From: JAFNAG01 sp963824985
GTDB lineage: Bacteria > Acidobacteriota > UBA6911
Assembly: GCA_963824985.1 (NCBI GenBank)
Contig: CAWGRQ010000038.1
Coordinates: 144,371 to 208,370, forward strand
Direction of reading: 5' to 3'
Length of the DNA: 64,000 bases
How positions within the stretch are numbered: position 1 is the stretch's first letter; each line of letters starts with the position of its first letter. Made by a program: the position numbers and the translations under genes. Under the pieces are notes generated by a model. The model ran no database searches and was not told where the DNA came from. It worked only from the letters and a program-made list of their open reading frames with translations. This document shows positions 1 to 9,417 of the stretch, piece by piece.

Positions 1-81
1 CGTCGTCTTCCCATGATCAATGTGCCCGATCGTCCCGATGTTTACGTGCGGCTTGCTTCGATCGAATTTCTCCTTCGCCAT
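1..81 (-). CDS. tuf: Elongation factor Tu, N-terminal fragment cut by window edge
   Basis: Only the first 27 codons are present. They read MAKEKFDRSKPHVNIGTIGH followed by IDHGKTT, the invariant start of EF-Tu including the Walker A motif GHIDHGKT. EF-Tu delivers aminoacyl-tRNA to the ribosome using GTP. The gene lies directly downstream of four tRNA genes on the same strand, the arrangement of the E. coli thrU-tyrU-glyT-thrT-tufB operon, so it is probably co-transcribed with them. A GGAGAAA ribosome-binding site precedes the ATG. Confidence 0.97.
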   Translation of the reverse strand, partial: MAKEKFDRSKPHVNIGTIGHIDHGKTT

Positions 82-188
82 ATGTTTCTCCTAGCGTGAA
101 TACGGCCTGGATCTGATGATTGCCCTGATTTCGATAATGGTACGATTCCTTGCGGCTCCAGGGTCGGCTTCCTGGAGCCCGGTCAACC

Positions 189-264
<76 letters not shown>

Positions 265-271
265 CGAACTC

Positions 272-347
272 TGGAGCGGGAGACGGGACTCGAACCCGCG
301 ACCAATAGCTTGGAAGGCTATGACTCTGCCAACTGAGTTACTCCCGC
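272..347 (-). tRNA. tRNA-Gly (anticodon TCC), CCA encoded
   Basis: The minus strand shows acceptor GCGGGAG/CTCCCGC, anticodon stem ATAGC/GCTAT with loop CTTCCAA (anticodon TCC), T-loop TTCGAGT and an encoded CCA. It is 7 nt upstream of tRNA-Thr(GGT) in the same unit. Confidence 0.97.
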
Positions 348-364
348 TCACGCAAAAGAGCTAC

Positions 365-452
365 TGGTGGAGAGGGAAGGATTCGAACCTTCGTAGTCCC
401 GAAGGACGCTGGGTTTACAGCCCAGTGCCATTAACCGCTCGACCACCTCTCC
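365..452 (-). tRNA. tRNA-Tyr (anticodon GTA), class II with long variable arm
   Basis: The minus strand shows acceptor GGAGAGG/CCTCTCC, anticodon stem CTGGG/CCCAG with loop CTGTAAA (anticodon GTA), and the long variable arm typical of bacterial tRNA-Tyr. An encoded CCA is present. It is third in the tRNA-tuf operon. Confidence 0.97.
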
Positions 453-667
453 AAATGCCTGTATTTGCGGGGTTCCTGGGCTCGCCCTCAGCTCAGGATT
501 AGATCTGGGAACCTGCGGAAACCTCTTTCCTTACGAGTTTCCGGCTGCTTCGATCACCGCGCTCGATCCGCCGGCCTCGACCAATTCCGCTCCGCCCGCG
601 CCTGGGTTCACCAAATCATTCCCGCTGCCGCCGCTATAGCAGAAATGCTGATCCCGCTCTCCTCAAA
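453..667. other. Spacer inside the tRNA-tuf operon
   Basis: There are 215 nt between tRNA-Tyr and tRNA-Thr(TGT), unusually long for this operon. I see no tRNA, convincing ORF or repeat in it. It is presumably transcribed and removed during tRNA processing. Confidence 0.5.
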
Positions 668-743
668 TGGAGCTGGCGAGAGGATTTGAACCCCCGACCC
701 GCTGATTACAAATCAGCTGCTCTACCGACTGAGCTACGCCAGC
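668..743 (-). tRNA. tRNA-Thr (anticodon TGT), CCA encoded
   Basis: The minus strand shows acceptor GCTGGCG/CGCCAGC, anticodon stem GCTGA/TCAGC with loop TTTGTAA (anticodon TGT), T-loop TTCAAAT and encoded CCA. It is the first gene of the tRNA-tuf operon, with a sigma70-like promoter immediately upstream. Confidence 0.97.
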
Positions 744-758
744 GCTGACAAAGCTATT

Positions 759-787
759 AGTTTAGCACTCTTCTCAAGAGCCTGCAA
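759..787 (-). promoter_or_regulatory. Sigma70-type promoter of the tRNA-tuf operon
   Basis: On the minus strand a -35 TTGCAG (782-787) and a -10 TAAACT (759-764) are separated by 17 nt. This places the start a few bases before the first tRNA. No other good pair was seen in the gap up to the neighbouring gene. Confidence 0.7.
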
Positions 788-884
788 CCCAAAAAACTTA
801 CACTTCGCCTCGGCAAGACGTTCCGAGTCAACCATATAATACCCGTTTGCCGCCGTCTGTCACGGCCTATTTTTCTCGGAGCGC

Positions 885-1986
885 TCATTTGGGCAGGATA
901 CCGAGGCGGCACAGGATGCGGTAAGGGAGTGCGTGCCTGATATGAGCCAGGTGATCCGCAACCCGATCCAGTTCCGCCTGCGTCCTCCCGAGCCGCTCAT
1001 CTCGGGACGCCACCTCGCCGGCCAGTTCCCGGGCCCAGCGGGTGCGCCCTTCGAACTCTTCCTGCAGCTGCCGCAAGGCCTCGTCGCGAGCCGCAACCTC
1101 CCGCTCCAGCCTCAGCGCCCAAAGATTACGATCCTCCAATTCCCCCTGTAATTCATGCACCAACCGATCACGGGCCTGGACCAGATCCTCCAGATTTCGA
1201 GCCCAGATTCCGAGGTTCCTGACTTCCTCATTCAGCCGCGCAAATTCCAACTCCCACTCGCGCATCAGTTGATCACCGCTATCCAGAAATGCCGACGCCG
1301 CCGGGATATCCACCGGCGATCCGTGATGCCTGCAGTGTGCCAGAAGGTACATCGGCTCTTGGGGCGGCGCCCCGGCGCCCGCCTCACAGATCGATCTCGG
1401 CCCCTGCGGCCGCACCCGGCTCACCTTGCAGGAAAGATCCGGCGCGGACCTGCTGGTGCAGGATATGGATGGCAGGAAAATGGCGGCCCAGCAAATCCCC
1501 AAACTCGTTTCGGTAGAGCTCGCGCACGTGGAAAGGGTTGTGATATCCACGCGCGTCCGAATAGGTGGCCTTGTTGGGAGTGGAGATCAGGACCGTGCCG
1601 TTCTCCCGGACCACGCGGGCCAGTTCGGCCACCAGTTCCTCCTGCGGTTCCACATGTTCGAGTACCTCGAAAGCCACCACCAGATCCAGAGATCGGGACC
1701 GGAACGGCAGGTGCATGGCATCACCCTGCAGGAATTCCAGATGGCTCGCCCCATATGTCCGGCGGGCGTGCTGCAGACTGCGCGCATCGATGTCGATCGC
1801 CCAAACCCTGAGCGCCTCCCGGCCGAGCAGGGAGGCGCCATAGCCGACACCGGCGGCAACATCGAGCACCTCCTTCCCGGCAGCCCAGCGGCGGGCAAAA
1901 TAGTACCGGTGCAGGTGCTCGTAGGTGATCTGCGCTCCTCCCTGTCCGGGAATGAATCGCTCTCCGGTAAAATCCGGCACGTTCAT
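885..1986 (-). pseudogene. SAM methyltransferase with C-terminal coiled coil, broken by a frameshift
   Basis: The first 200 codons (1986 to 1384) encode a class I SAM-dependent methyltransferase: motif I VLDVAAGVGYGAS, an acidic binding loop VWAIDID, and a post-motif region VVAFEVLEHVEP. That frame stops after AGAEIDL. The next frame continues with APPQEPMYLLAHC, which is how such proteins normally proceed, and then a heptad-rich tail with repeats of the type RNLWALRLEREVAARDE. One surplus base near 1390-1450 explains the break. The start overlaps the stop of the upstream lipoprotein-like gene as ATGA, so they are translationally coupled. Coiled-coil-tailed methyltransferases of this kind often sit in glycan loci and modify sugars or lipids; the substrate here is unknown. 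It could be a real pseudogene or a sequencing indel. Confidence 0.75.
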
Positions 1987-2555
1987 CGTCTCGCCCCTTC
2001 CTGCAGAATCTGCAGTTCGGCCAGCGCCAGCCAGTCGGCATCAAGATCCCCTTGAGGTCCGGCGGTAATTCTGATCTCGAGGTGCGGATCAGTCAGACCC
2101 GCCAGATCGAACGGGATCTCCAAGGGAATCCAGTCCCGGTCAGCTGCCGTGCGCCCAGCATCAAAATAGCGGTTGTAGATCACACGGTTCCGGCCATCGC
2201 CCTCGAGTGCCACATTCAGCTCCAGCCCATCGCCGACATTGAAAGGCTGCACAGCCATGAGCTTCAATGTGCAGTTCCCGGTAAACCCGGTCAGCAAAGC
2301 GCGAACGGCGACGGGGGCTTTCAGCGTCAGCGTATCCAGGCGGCGGCCGCGCCGCGTCACCGGGAAATGCCGCAACAGGAAATCGCTCTCCGGCGCGGAG
2401 GAACCCGCATCACGCACAACCTGAAACTGGTCGGCAAACTCCGCGGACGGACTCACATAAGGAGCTTTCCCGCCTTGAAGCGAGCATCCGCTTCCGAGGG
2501 CGCTCACGGCGAAGGTGCAGCAGGCGCAAACGAACAGCAATGGTTTTCCCATCAT
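1983..2555 (-). CDS. Exported protein of unknown function in the glycan cluster
   Basis: The product is 190 aa. The N-terminus has a hydrophobic stretch (LLFVCACCTFAVSALG) followed by a Cys at about residue 24, so it may be a lipoprotein, though the lipobox is not canonical. The mature part is predicted mostly beta, with a C-terminal region like a carbohydrate-binding or interface module (DWIPLEIPFDLAGL). I do not recognise the family. A GGAGGG site precedes the ATG. It lies 14 nt after the GT-39 gene and overlaps the methyltransferase by 4 nt. Its operon position suggests a role in surface glycan assembly; that is inference only. Confidence 0.6.
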   Translation of the reverse strand: MMGKPLLFVCACCTFAVSALGSGCSLQGGKAPYVSPSAEFADQFQVVRDAGSSAPESDFLLRHFPVTRRGRRLDTLTLKAPVAVRALLTGFTGNCTLKLMAVQPFNVGDGLELNVALEGDGRNRVIYNRYFDAGRTAADRDWIPLEIPFDLAGLTDPHLEIRITAGPQGDLDADWLALAELQILQEGARR

Positions 2556-2569
2556 CCCCGGGAGCCCTC

Positions 2570-4735
2570 CTAACGCTGATCCAACGGATTACCCATATTC
2601 CCGGAACCGGCGGCACGAATCACGGCTTCCGCAAAGGCACCGAATCCCTCGCCGGCCCCTTTGACCTGATACTGGAACTCCAGAGTCTCCCCGGCAACTC
2701 CGGCCGCGGGCAGGCGCATTTGAACCAGCAACCATTTCCCCGATTCCTCCTGCAATCCCGGTTGGAGCCAGCGCTCCTCCCCGGACAGGATTTCGCCGCG
2801 GGACCCGCGGCGGAGGATCTTGAACTCGGCCGTGAAATCCGCCGCCAGATTCGCAGTCCGCACGACCGCGAGATTCAGGGTCAGAACCGCCGGAACCTGG
2901 AGGTCCCAGGGATAAATGATCCGGGAGCCCGGCGGAGCCAGGATCGCCAGCGCACGCTCCGGCTTGTACACAAATCCCGGCCAGGGCTTCGTCGGCGAGG
3001 GGCCTTCACATCGCGCCCAGGGGAGCCGTTCCACCATGAAGTTGACCTGCCGGATCTGCAAGGTCTCAAGATTACGGCTCGACAGGGAAAACGGGATCAA
3101 TCCCCATCCGGTAGAATAAAAACCTGCGGGTGTCTGCAGATCCATGGTCCGGAAGGGGGTCCTGGGCGCAAATGACAGGCTCGCCACCGGCACGGTCATT
3201 TCCTGGAGATCCGCGGGCGGGTCGTAAGGAAGGGCCAGAGTGGGCCGGACGATCAGGCTCCCTCCTCGCACCAGGGATTCATCGGACGGCAGAACCCGCG
3301 CGCCGATGCGGCCGAAGTAATAGCGGAATCCCCATTCTCCCGTGACATAGGAATCAAGACCATCATACATGCGGGCGTACGATGCCGCGGCACGGGAATA
3401 GATCCGGGCCCACTCGAAATCGGCCTGAGCCAGGAACATCCCCCAAGCCAGGGATAAGACCAGGCTGCCGCTGGCAACCATTGCGGAATTGAGCAGGGGG
3501 ATGGCCTCGGACCGGTATTCTGTGACTTCGGTCACCTCCAGGCGCCGGAACACGGCGATCAGCACCGGAGGGACCAGCGGCAGAATATAGCGCGCGGATC
3601 CTTCCGTGAACAGGATCAGGCAATAGGCTGCCACTCCGAAGTACCAGAGCGCGAGAAATTGTGCTTCCAGGGGGCTGAATCCGGTTTTTTCAGCCCGTCC
3701 CTTCACGAATCCGTTCACGAACAGCGCCAGCATAGCGGCGCCGAGACCGATCCCCGTAGCCAGGCCAGAGACGAATATGGCTTTGTCGATCAGGCGATAG
3801 CCGGGCACGGCCCATTGAGCCACATAAACGGAAATCAAAACCGCCAATCCGAATGCGCGGCCCTGGAGTCCGCGGGCAAATATGTATATGAGGAACAGGG
3901 GAAACAGGATCAGCCAGCCCTGGTATTCGACGAGCGCCAGCGCCTTGATGGCGATAACATTCAGCGCCGTCGCGCTGCGCGACTGGACATATCCGAACGT
4001 ATCCGTAAGTATGAAGCGCCCGTAATGGACCGAGGTCATGGCGAGCCAGCCGGCAATCAGAACCGGGGGAAGAAGCAGCGCCACCCATCCGGATGCCGGG
4101 CCGCGGCGGCGCCAGTGCCAGAAGCCCAACAGCGGAATCAGGGCCGCCGCCTGGTAACTCGTAAACATTGCAGCGCAAAGAAAGAGCGCGCCGGCCGCAT
4201 AGAGGACCGAACGGTTCCGCTCCCCAGCCCACAGAAAGCAGGCGATCGACGCCATCCAGAAGGCGAGCATGGGCAAATCCGTCATCAGCGTGTGCCCCAT
4301 GACCAGGAACAGCGGGCATGCCGCCAGGACCGCCGCGGGCCAGAGCGGGCGATCGACAAAGAGAGCGGCCAGAAAATAAGTGGACACGACGGCCAGAATG
4401 GGAAATATCAGGGCGGCGGTGTGGTACATCCACTCCGTCCCGCTCCCCTCACCCGCAAAGTGCTGCACGAGTGCGAGAAAGTATGCCTGCAGCGGCGGAT
4501 GCGTATGGGATGCCATATCCGGCAGGTGGAGGCCCCCGAAATCATACGGGGCATCGTATGGAAAGAGCGGATGGGCGCGGGCGCTACGCGCCATATCCAT
4601 ATAGAAGTTATCATCCATATGGAAAGGCTGGGTCAGAAATGGAACCGCCAGCCCGACTACAAGCACCACCAGCACCGCCAGGTCGCGATGCACCTGAGAC
4701 CGCCGCAGCGGGGGATGACCCGGGAATGCCTTCAT
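2570..4735 (-). CDS. GT-39/ArnT-like membrane glycosyltransferase
   Basis: The product is 721 aa from the ATG at 4735, chosen because GAGG lies 8 nt upstream; an ORF extension to 4810 lacks a ribosome site. About ten hydrophobic segments are followed by a large non-membrane C-terminal domain. The first loop contains HMDDNFYMDMARSARAHP. Its acidic pair in an early periplasmic loop matches the PMT/ArnT (GT-C) superfamily, which transfers sugars from polyprenyl-phosphate donors outside the inner membrane. The C-terminal ~250 residues, from the segment PLALPYDPPADLQEMTV onward, look like a beta-rich accessory domain. Substrate is unknown. Confidence 0.8.
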   Translation of the reverse strand: MKAFPGHPPLRRSQVHRDLAVLVVLVVGLAVPFLTQPFHMDDNFYMDMARSARAHPLFPYDAPYDFGGLHLPDMASHTHPPLQAYFLALVQHFAGEGSGTEWMYHTAALIFPILAVVSTYFLAALFVDRPLWPAAVLAACPLFLVMGHTLMTDLPMLAFWMASIACFLWAGERNRSVLYAAGALFLCAAMFTSYQAAALIPLLGFWHWRRRGPASGWVALLLPPVLIAGWLAMTSVHYGRFILTDTFGYVQSRSATALNVIAIKALALVEYQGWLILFPLFLIYIFARGLQGRAFGLAVLISVYVAQWAVPGYRLIDKAIFVSGLATGIGLGAAMLALFVNGFVKGRAEKTGFSPLEAQFLALWYFGVAAYCLILFTEGSARYILPLVPPVLIAVFRRLEVTEVTEYRSEAIPLLNSAMVASGSLVLSLAWGMFLAQADFEWARIYSRAAASYARMYDGLDSYVTGEWGFRYYFGRIGARVLPSDESLVRGGSLIVRPTLALPYDPPADLQEMTVPVASLSFAPRTPFRTMDLQTPAGFYSTGWGLIPFSLSSRNLETLQIRQVNFMVERLPWARCEGPSPTKPWPGFVYKPERALAILAPPGSRIIYPWDLQVPAVLTLNLAVVRTANLAADFTAEFKILRRGSRGEILSGEERWLQPGLQEESGKWLLVQMRLPAAGVAGETLEFQYQVKGAGEGFGAFAEAVIRAAGSGNMGNPLDQR

Positions 4736-4835
4736 GATCGGAACCTCAATCTGGATCTCGCGAAAAAACAACTTGGCATTTTGCTGCTTCCCCAAGCGTA
4801 ACTCTATCATTTAGAGCATTATTTGGCCTTTGTAA

Positions 4836-5020
4836 AAGCAGCCACGGATTCCACGGGGGCCGCAGATCTAAATTCAAAGGGTAGGCGCATTTCGAGCCGC
4901 GCCGGATGATGTCGTCATCTTTTCGTGCCCCCTGGAAGGTGCAGGAAACACTCCCCCTGATGGCAGCGCCTTTATAAAATCAGTGTAATCCGTGAAATCC
5001 GTGGCCGCTCTTTGCCGCCC
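4836..5020. repeat. MITE-like inverted-repeat element, copy 1
   Basis: The element has inverted ends: CAGCCACGGATTCCACGG near 4839-4856 and TCCGTGAAATCCGTGGC near 4989-5005. Its core contains GGTGCAGGAAACACTCCC at 4938-4955, which is nearly identical on the other strand to 12575-12592 in copy 3. Copies 2, 3 and 4 lie near 9.5, 12.6 and 19.7 kb. No transposase is adjacent. The right arm is read through by the upstream glycosyltransferase gene (see that entry). Confidence 0.8.
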
Positions 5021-6705
5021 CTGACCATATGCCTTGCCGGTTCCACATTATGATGGCGCCCGCCATTCGAGGCGGGATATCCCCGGGCTCAGGGCGCCGG
5101 AGGGCCGCAGCCTGGACCGGGGAGTTCCGCTGGACGAAATAGAGCCGGGCGGGAATCCCGCCCGGCAGGAGATAGAGTTCCACGAGGCGAAACGTGTCCG
5201 GATTGTCCACGATGATCTGGTTCAATCCGTGGCTCGAAGCCGTCGTCCAGGGCATCCCCTGATCCCCATCAATCATAACCAGGTAGTTATACCCCGCAAA
5301 CGCCTGAATTCCCACAGGCTGCGTCTGCAGATGCACGGTCTGCACCGGCAGGCCGCGCAGGCGGGCCATCAGCTGAAAATTCGGGGCATTGAAGCGCGGC
5401 AGGTCGGGAATCAGAGCCAGGGTGGGCGACACGCCGCGGGCCCGGGCATCGGCGGCCACACGGCGGAGGATCTCCTCCTGTTTCCAGTCCTCCCTCCGGG
5501 GCGATCCCAGGATGTGGAAATAGTGTTGCAGGTAAAGATTCCAGTCCCACCGCAGGCTGCCGCTGTACCCGCGCACCAGCACCAGGTCTTCCGGGAGCCA
5601 GCGAACTCCGAAGTTGGCGGCATAGACCTGGAAGCAGAGGATCGCCACCAGGCCGGCCTGCAGCAGCCTGGCCCGCGCTCCGGCCCAGCTTTGCAGCCAG
5701 GCGCCGCAAATGATCATCAAGGGACCGAGCAGCGGCAGGGTGAAGCGCGGATCCTTGGTGCGCAGCAGCGTCATGATCAGCCAGGCGCCGACGATCGTGG
5801 TGAAGAAAAACCCCGTGTCGCGCAGCAGCTTGCGCCTCCAGGCAAACAGGACCGACACGATCAGCAGCCCGAACAGAATTCCGAACAGCTGATATCCTTC
5901 AAGGAGGCGCAGGTAGTAGATGAGTGACTGAAACGAAAACACGGGGGGCTCCCCTTCGCGCGCGCCGATAGCCGCGTTTTCGCCGAAATACCGCACCAGT
6001 CGTGCCAGGTTCGGCAGGTACCATATCCCGGCGCCCAGCCCTGCAATCAAGGATGCGTCCGCAAGGTGGAGCAGTCGGGTCTTCGACCGCCAGATGCGCG
6101 AGCGGAGACACACATAGAGGACCGGGAACAGCAAAAAACCGGCAAAGAACCATTTCGTCAGCAGGCCGAGCGCGGCCACCAGCCCGAAGCGGACACTCTG
6201 CTCATGTGATGCAAACGCCTCCGTCCGGCGCAACGCCACGAGGCCGGCCGCCACCCAGGCCGCCAGCCAGTAATCGAGGACCGTCTCACGGGACAGCCAG
6301 ACCAGATACGGGATCAGCGCCGTGAGCACGCAGGCCCAGCGTCCGGCGGCGGCTCCGGCAAGATCCTCGCCCAACAGGTAGACGCACCACAGAAGCAGCA
6401 GTGTCGCCGGAATATTCGCCAGAATCGCGATATGCGGCCCCGGATGAAACACGAAGTAGCTCAGCGCGATGGCCAGATGAACGAAGGGAGGATAGTTTCC
6501 CGAGCGTTCCGCCAGCGGCAGCGTGGCGGCCGAAGGAGCCGGCACCGGGGACCAGTAGTTGAGAGCATAGCCCTGGTGCAGCGCCATATCCCAGACCGGA
6601 GGGCGCGTATCGCGGGCCAGCCAGAGGAGGTTCAGGGTCCACAGCGCGGCGGTCAGCGCAACGGACGGTCACCAGTCCCGATGTGCGCGGCGACACCTGC
6701 ATCAT
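4980..6705 (-). pseudogene. GT-39 family membrane glycosyltransferase, frameshifted near its start
   Basis: The main frame runs from 6587 to 4980 and encodes 535 aa with about ten membrane segments. A first-loop sequence NYWSPVPAPSAATLPLAER and an acidic ETVLDYW are typical of GT-C/PMT transferases. The family-like lead-in LNLLWLARDTRPPVWDMALH is open upstream of the nominal Met. It has no start codon, because a TGA occurs before it at about 6670. In another frame an ATG at 6705 overlaps the stop of the preceding methyltransferase (ATGATG). I therefore infer a gene 4980-6705 with one surplus base around 6662-6675. The last ten codons (KSGHGFHGLH) and the stop come from the arm of the repeat at 4836-5020, so the natural C-terminus was replaced. 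Confidence 0.72.
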
Positions 6706-7421
6706 TCCCCTCCCCGGGTCGCCCGAATCCGGTAACCGAGCGTGAATTCCTGCTTCCGATCGAGCGGATCCAGGTAGTACAGCATCAGGGGCAGCAGGAG
6801 TCCGAAGATGGGAGCCATCGGAACAAAGAGCAGCCAGCGCCACCCCTGCTGGAAGAAGCCCAGCAGGTTGACGCACCGGCGCGCGCACACGCGGAAGAAC
6901 CCTCCCATCGGATGCAGCAGATCAATCCGAAAGGGGAGATCCTGCATGAGGAGGCGCACACCATACCGGGTGAAGCGATGGTAATCGTGGGGAGCCTGAT
7001 GTTCTTCCCAGAGAAACGGCACAACCATGTGAAGCGTGCCGCCGGGCTTGAGAACGCGCGCGAATTCGCCGAGCACCCGCCGCGGATCGCGGGTGTGCTC
7101 CAGGACGACCATACAGAGAATGCGGTTCACCGATTGCGAACGGACCGGAAGACGCTCCAGATCGCCCCGAACATCGATGCGGCTGTAATCCCATGAGGAG
7201 TCCCCGGTCCCGGCGTCAAGCGCCACGTAGCCACCCTGCGGGAAGCGAGACCGGTGGCGTGCTTCTCCGGCCCCGGCATCGAGCGCGATCTCATCCCCCC
7301 TCAGGGCAGCAGCCGCGATCCCCACCTCCGCCTCGATAATCTCCTGGACCGGATCCAGCCGGGCAATCAGGAAACGCGGCATGATCTTTCCGGCGAGCGA
7401 TTTCAATCGTGGATCGATCAA
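6702..7421 (-). CDS. Class I SAM-dependent methyltransferase with C-terminal membrane segment
   Basis: The product is 239 aa. It has motif I ALDAGAGEARH, an acidic binding loop YVALDAG, a VVLEHTRDPRRVL post-motif, and PGGTLHMVVPF. A hydrophobic C-terminal segment (WLLFVPMAPIFGLLLPLMLYYL) may anchor it. The annotated start is a TTG. A better ATG at 7450 lies beyond a run of ten G (7425-7434) and would be in frame if the run were one base longer or two shorter. Its stop overlaps the ATG of the GT-39 gene. It probably methylates a glycan intermediate; substrate is not deducible. Confidence 0.8.
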   Translation of the reverse strand: MIDPRLKSLAGKIMPRFLIARLDPVQEIIEAEVGIAAAALRGDEIALDAGAGEARHRSRFPQGGYVALDAGTGDSSWDYSRIDVRGDLERLPVRSQSVNRILCMVVLEHTRDPRRVLGEFARVLKPGGTLHMVVPFLWEEHQAPHDYHRFTRYGVRLLMQDLPFRIDLLHPMGGFFRVCARRCVNLLGFFQQGWRWLLFVPMAPIFGLLLPLMLYYLDPLDRKQEFTLGYRIRATRGGE

Positions 7422-7455
7422 GATCCCCCCCCCCGGCAGGCGGATTTCATCTGCT

Positions 7456-8289
7456 TCAATTCCCCTCAGGGTCGGATGATGGGGCGCTGCTCACCGAATT
7501 CCGAAAAATGGCATCGTGGTAATACCTGCTGACCACCTCGGGCAAGGTGAGGTTAAAGATCCTGGGGCGGTGCAGCCCGACGCGCTGAAGGAGAAAGCTG
7601 ATCATGACCCAGAGCGTTTTTAATCCATACCTGGTGCTGACGCGAAAATTGACGCTTGAGGCTTCGGGAAAGTAGCGCGCCTGAACCGCAATCTCTCGAA
7701 TTTCAAACCCGAAATGCACGGCTTGGGCAATTATCTGCGAATCAAAAACAAAGTCGTCGGAATTGATCAGGAACGGGACGGTGGTGAGCAGTTTGCGGCT
7801 GTAGGCGCGGAAGCCGCTGTGGCAATCGGTAAGCCGCGTGCGGTAGATCACGTTCTCCAGGGTCGTAAGCACCCGGTTGGCGGCATATTTCCAGAGCGGC
7901 ATGCCCCCCTGCAACGCCCCCCCGTTCAGAATCCGGGAACCCATCACCATATCGGCCTGTTGCTCCAGGATCGGGCGTACCAGTTCAGGGACCAGCCGGG
8001 AGTCATACTGGTGATCCGGGTGCAGCATCACCACGACATCGGCCTGCTCTTTGAGCGCCTCGAGATAGCAGGTTTTCTGATTGCCCCCGTAACCCCGGTT
8101 CTGCACATGGATCACCACGGACAACCCCAGGGAGCGCGCTATCTCCACGGTTTGATCATGGCTCACATCGTCGACCAGGATGATCTGGAAGATCCGGTCT
8201 TTGGGAATGTCGGCATAGGTGCGCTCCAGCGTTCGAGCGGCGTTGTAGGCCGGCAGCACTACCACTATTTTGGGATCGGCGTTCGTCAT
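7456..8289 (-). CDS. Glycosyltransferase family 2 (dolichyl-phosphate-mannose-synthase-like)
   Basis: The product is 277 aa with the GT-A fold signature: IVVVLPAYNAARTLE at residues 8-22, IILVDDVSHDQT, RGYGGNQKTCYLEAL and the metal/nucleotide site HPDHQYD. A later segment DCHSGFRAYSRKLL is typical of polyprenyl-phosphate sugar synthases of the DPM1 type. It lacks obvious membrane helices. It would supply the lipid-linked sugar donor that neighbouring GT-39 enzymes use. It overlaps the dehydratase stop by ATGA. Confidence 0.88.
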   Translation of the reverse strand: MTNADPKIVVVLPAYNAARTLERTYADIPKDRIFQIILVDDVSHDQTVEIARSLGLSVVIHVQNRGYGGNQKTCYLEALKEQADVVVMLHPDHQYDSRLVPELVRPILEQQADMVMGSRILNGGALQGGMPLWKYAANRVLTTLENVIYRTRLTDCHSGFRAYSRKLLTTVPFLINSDDFVFDSQIIAQAVHFGFEIREIAVQARYFPEASSVNFRVSTRYGLKTLWVMISFLLQRVGLHRPRIFNLTLPEVVSRYYHDAIFRNSVSSAPSSDPEGN

Positions 8290-9284
8290 ACGTTATACAG
8301 GAAATGTTTGTACCTGTCCGGGTGCGACTGGAACCAGCGAATCGTTTCCGCCAGGCCGCGTTCCAGCGGCACCTCCGGCTGCCAGCCGAGTAGATCCGCC
8401 GCCTTCCGGTTCGAGGCCAGCAGTCTCTCGACTTCGCTGGCCTTGGGCCGCCTGCGTCTGGATTCACCGACAACGCGCAGCGGCTGTCCCAGGATCGCAC
8501 CGATCATCGTAACCAGGTCGGACACCGAGACCTCCTGCGCCGATCCGATCTGAATGGTTTGCCCGACACAGGCGGGCCGGGTGGCCGCCGCCAGGAACCC
8601 CCTGACCGTGTCCAGGACATAGGTAAGGTCGCGGCGCGGATCCAGCCGGCCGAGCCTGATCGTGTTGGAAGCCAGCGCCTGGGTGATAATGGCCGGCACA
8701 ACCGCGCGCGGCGACTGCCTGGGGCCATAGGCATTAAAGGGACGGATAATTACGACCGGGAGTCCGTAGGTCCGATGGTAGCTCTGCGCCAGCATATCGC
8801 CGCCCACCTTGGACGCCGCATAGGGCGACTGGGGATTCAGCGGATGATTCTCCTCCATCGGCACCACCTGCGCCGTGCCGTAAACCTCGCTCGTGGAGGT
8901 CTGAACCAGTCTCCGAATGCCGGTCTCCAGGCCCGCCTGCAGAACATTCAGCGTGCCCAGAACATTGGTCGCCACCACATCTTCAGGGTTGGCATACGAA
9001 TAGGGGATGCCGATCAAGGCTCCCAGGTGAAATACCACGTCGCAGTTCCGCACCGCGCGGCGGACCGCCCCGGCGTCGCGCAGGTCTCCGGAGATCACTT
9101 CAATCTCCTTCCGTTGCTTCCGGTCCAGGTCTTCCAGAAGGCCCCAGTCGTTTCTCGAGTTGTAGTGAACGAAGGCCCGCACCTCCGCCCCGCGCGCCAG
9201 CGTCGCCTCGCAGAGGTGGCTGCCGATGAAGCCGCCCGCGCCGGTAATCAAAACCCTGGCTCCTGAAAGTTTCCCCTGTTTCAT
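8286..9284 (-). CDS. NAD-dependent 4,6-dehydratase, LegB-like (extended SDR)
   Basis: The product is 332 aa. It has the Rossmann motif VLITGAGGFIGSHLCEA at residues 11-27, the VHYNSRNDWG segment characteristic of LegB-type enzymes, TSTSEVYGTA with the dehydratase Ser-Glu, the catalytic YAASK, and RPFNAYGPRQSPRAV. LegB enzymes remove water from an NDP-N-acetylhexosamine to give the 4-keto-6-deoxy sugar, the first step to legionaminic, bacillosamine-type or other deoxy-amino sugars. GDP-mannose 4,6-dehydratase is a weaker alternative. It heads the minus-strand run 9284-4980 and so probably feeds the GT-2 and GT-39 enzymes. Confidence 0.85.
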   Translation of the reverse strand: MKQGKLSGARVLITGAGGFIGSHLCEATLARGAEVRAFVHYNSRNDWGLLEDLDRKQRKEIEVISGDLRDAGAVRRAVRNCDVVFHLGALIGIPYSYANPEDVVATNVLGTLNVLQAGLETGIRRLVQTSTSEVYGTAQVVPMEENHPLNPQSPYAASKVGGDMLAQSYHRTYGLPVVIIRPFNAYGPRQSPRAVVPAIITQALASNTIRLGRLDPRRDLTYVLDTVRGFLAAATRPACVGQTIQIGSAQEVSVSDLVTMIGAILGQPLRVVGESRRRRPKASEVERLLASNRKAADLLGWQPEVPLERGLAETIRWFQSHPDRYKHFLYNV

Positions 9285-9417
9285 CTGTCCCCGCCGGATC
9301 GTGGGTTGGCCCTGATTTTTCCTGAAACTGTGATCCTATCCCGAGGCCAAGGACATCTTCAATAGGAGATTCTGGAAAGAGTGTAGTCGGAAGGGGGAGT
9401 CACTCCCGGGATAAGCA

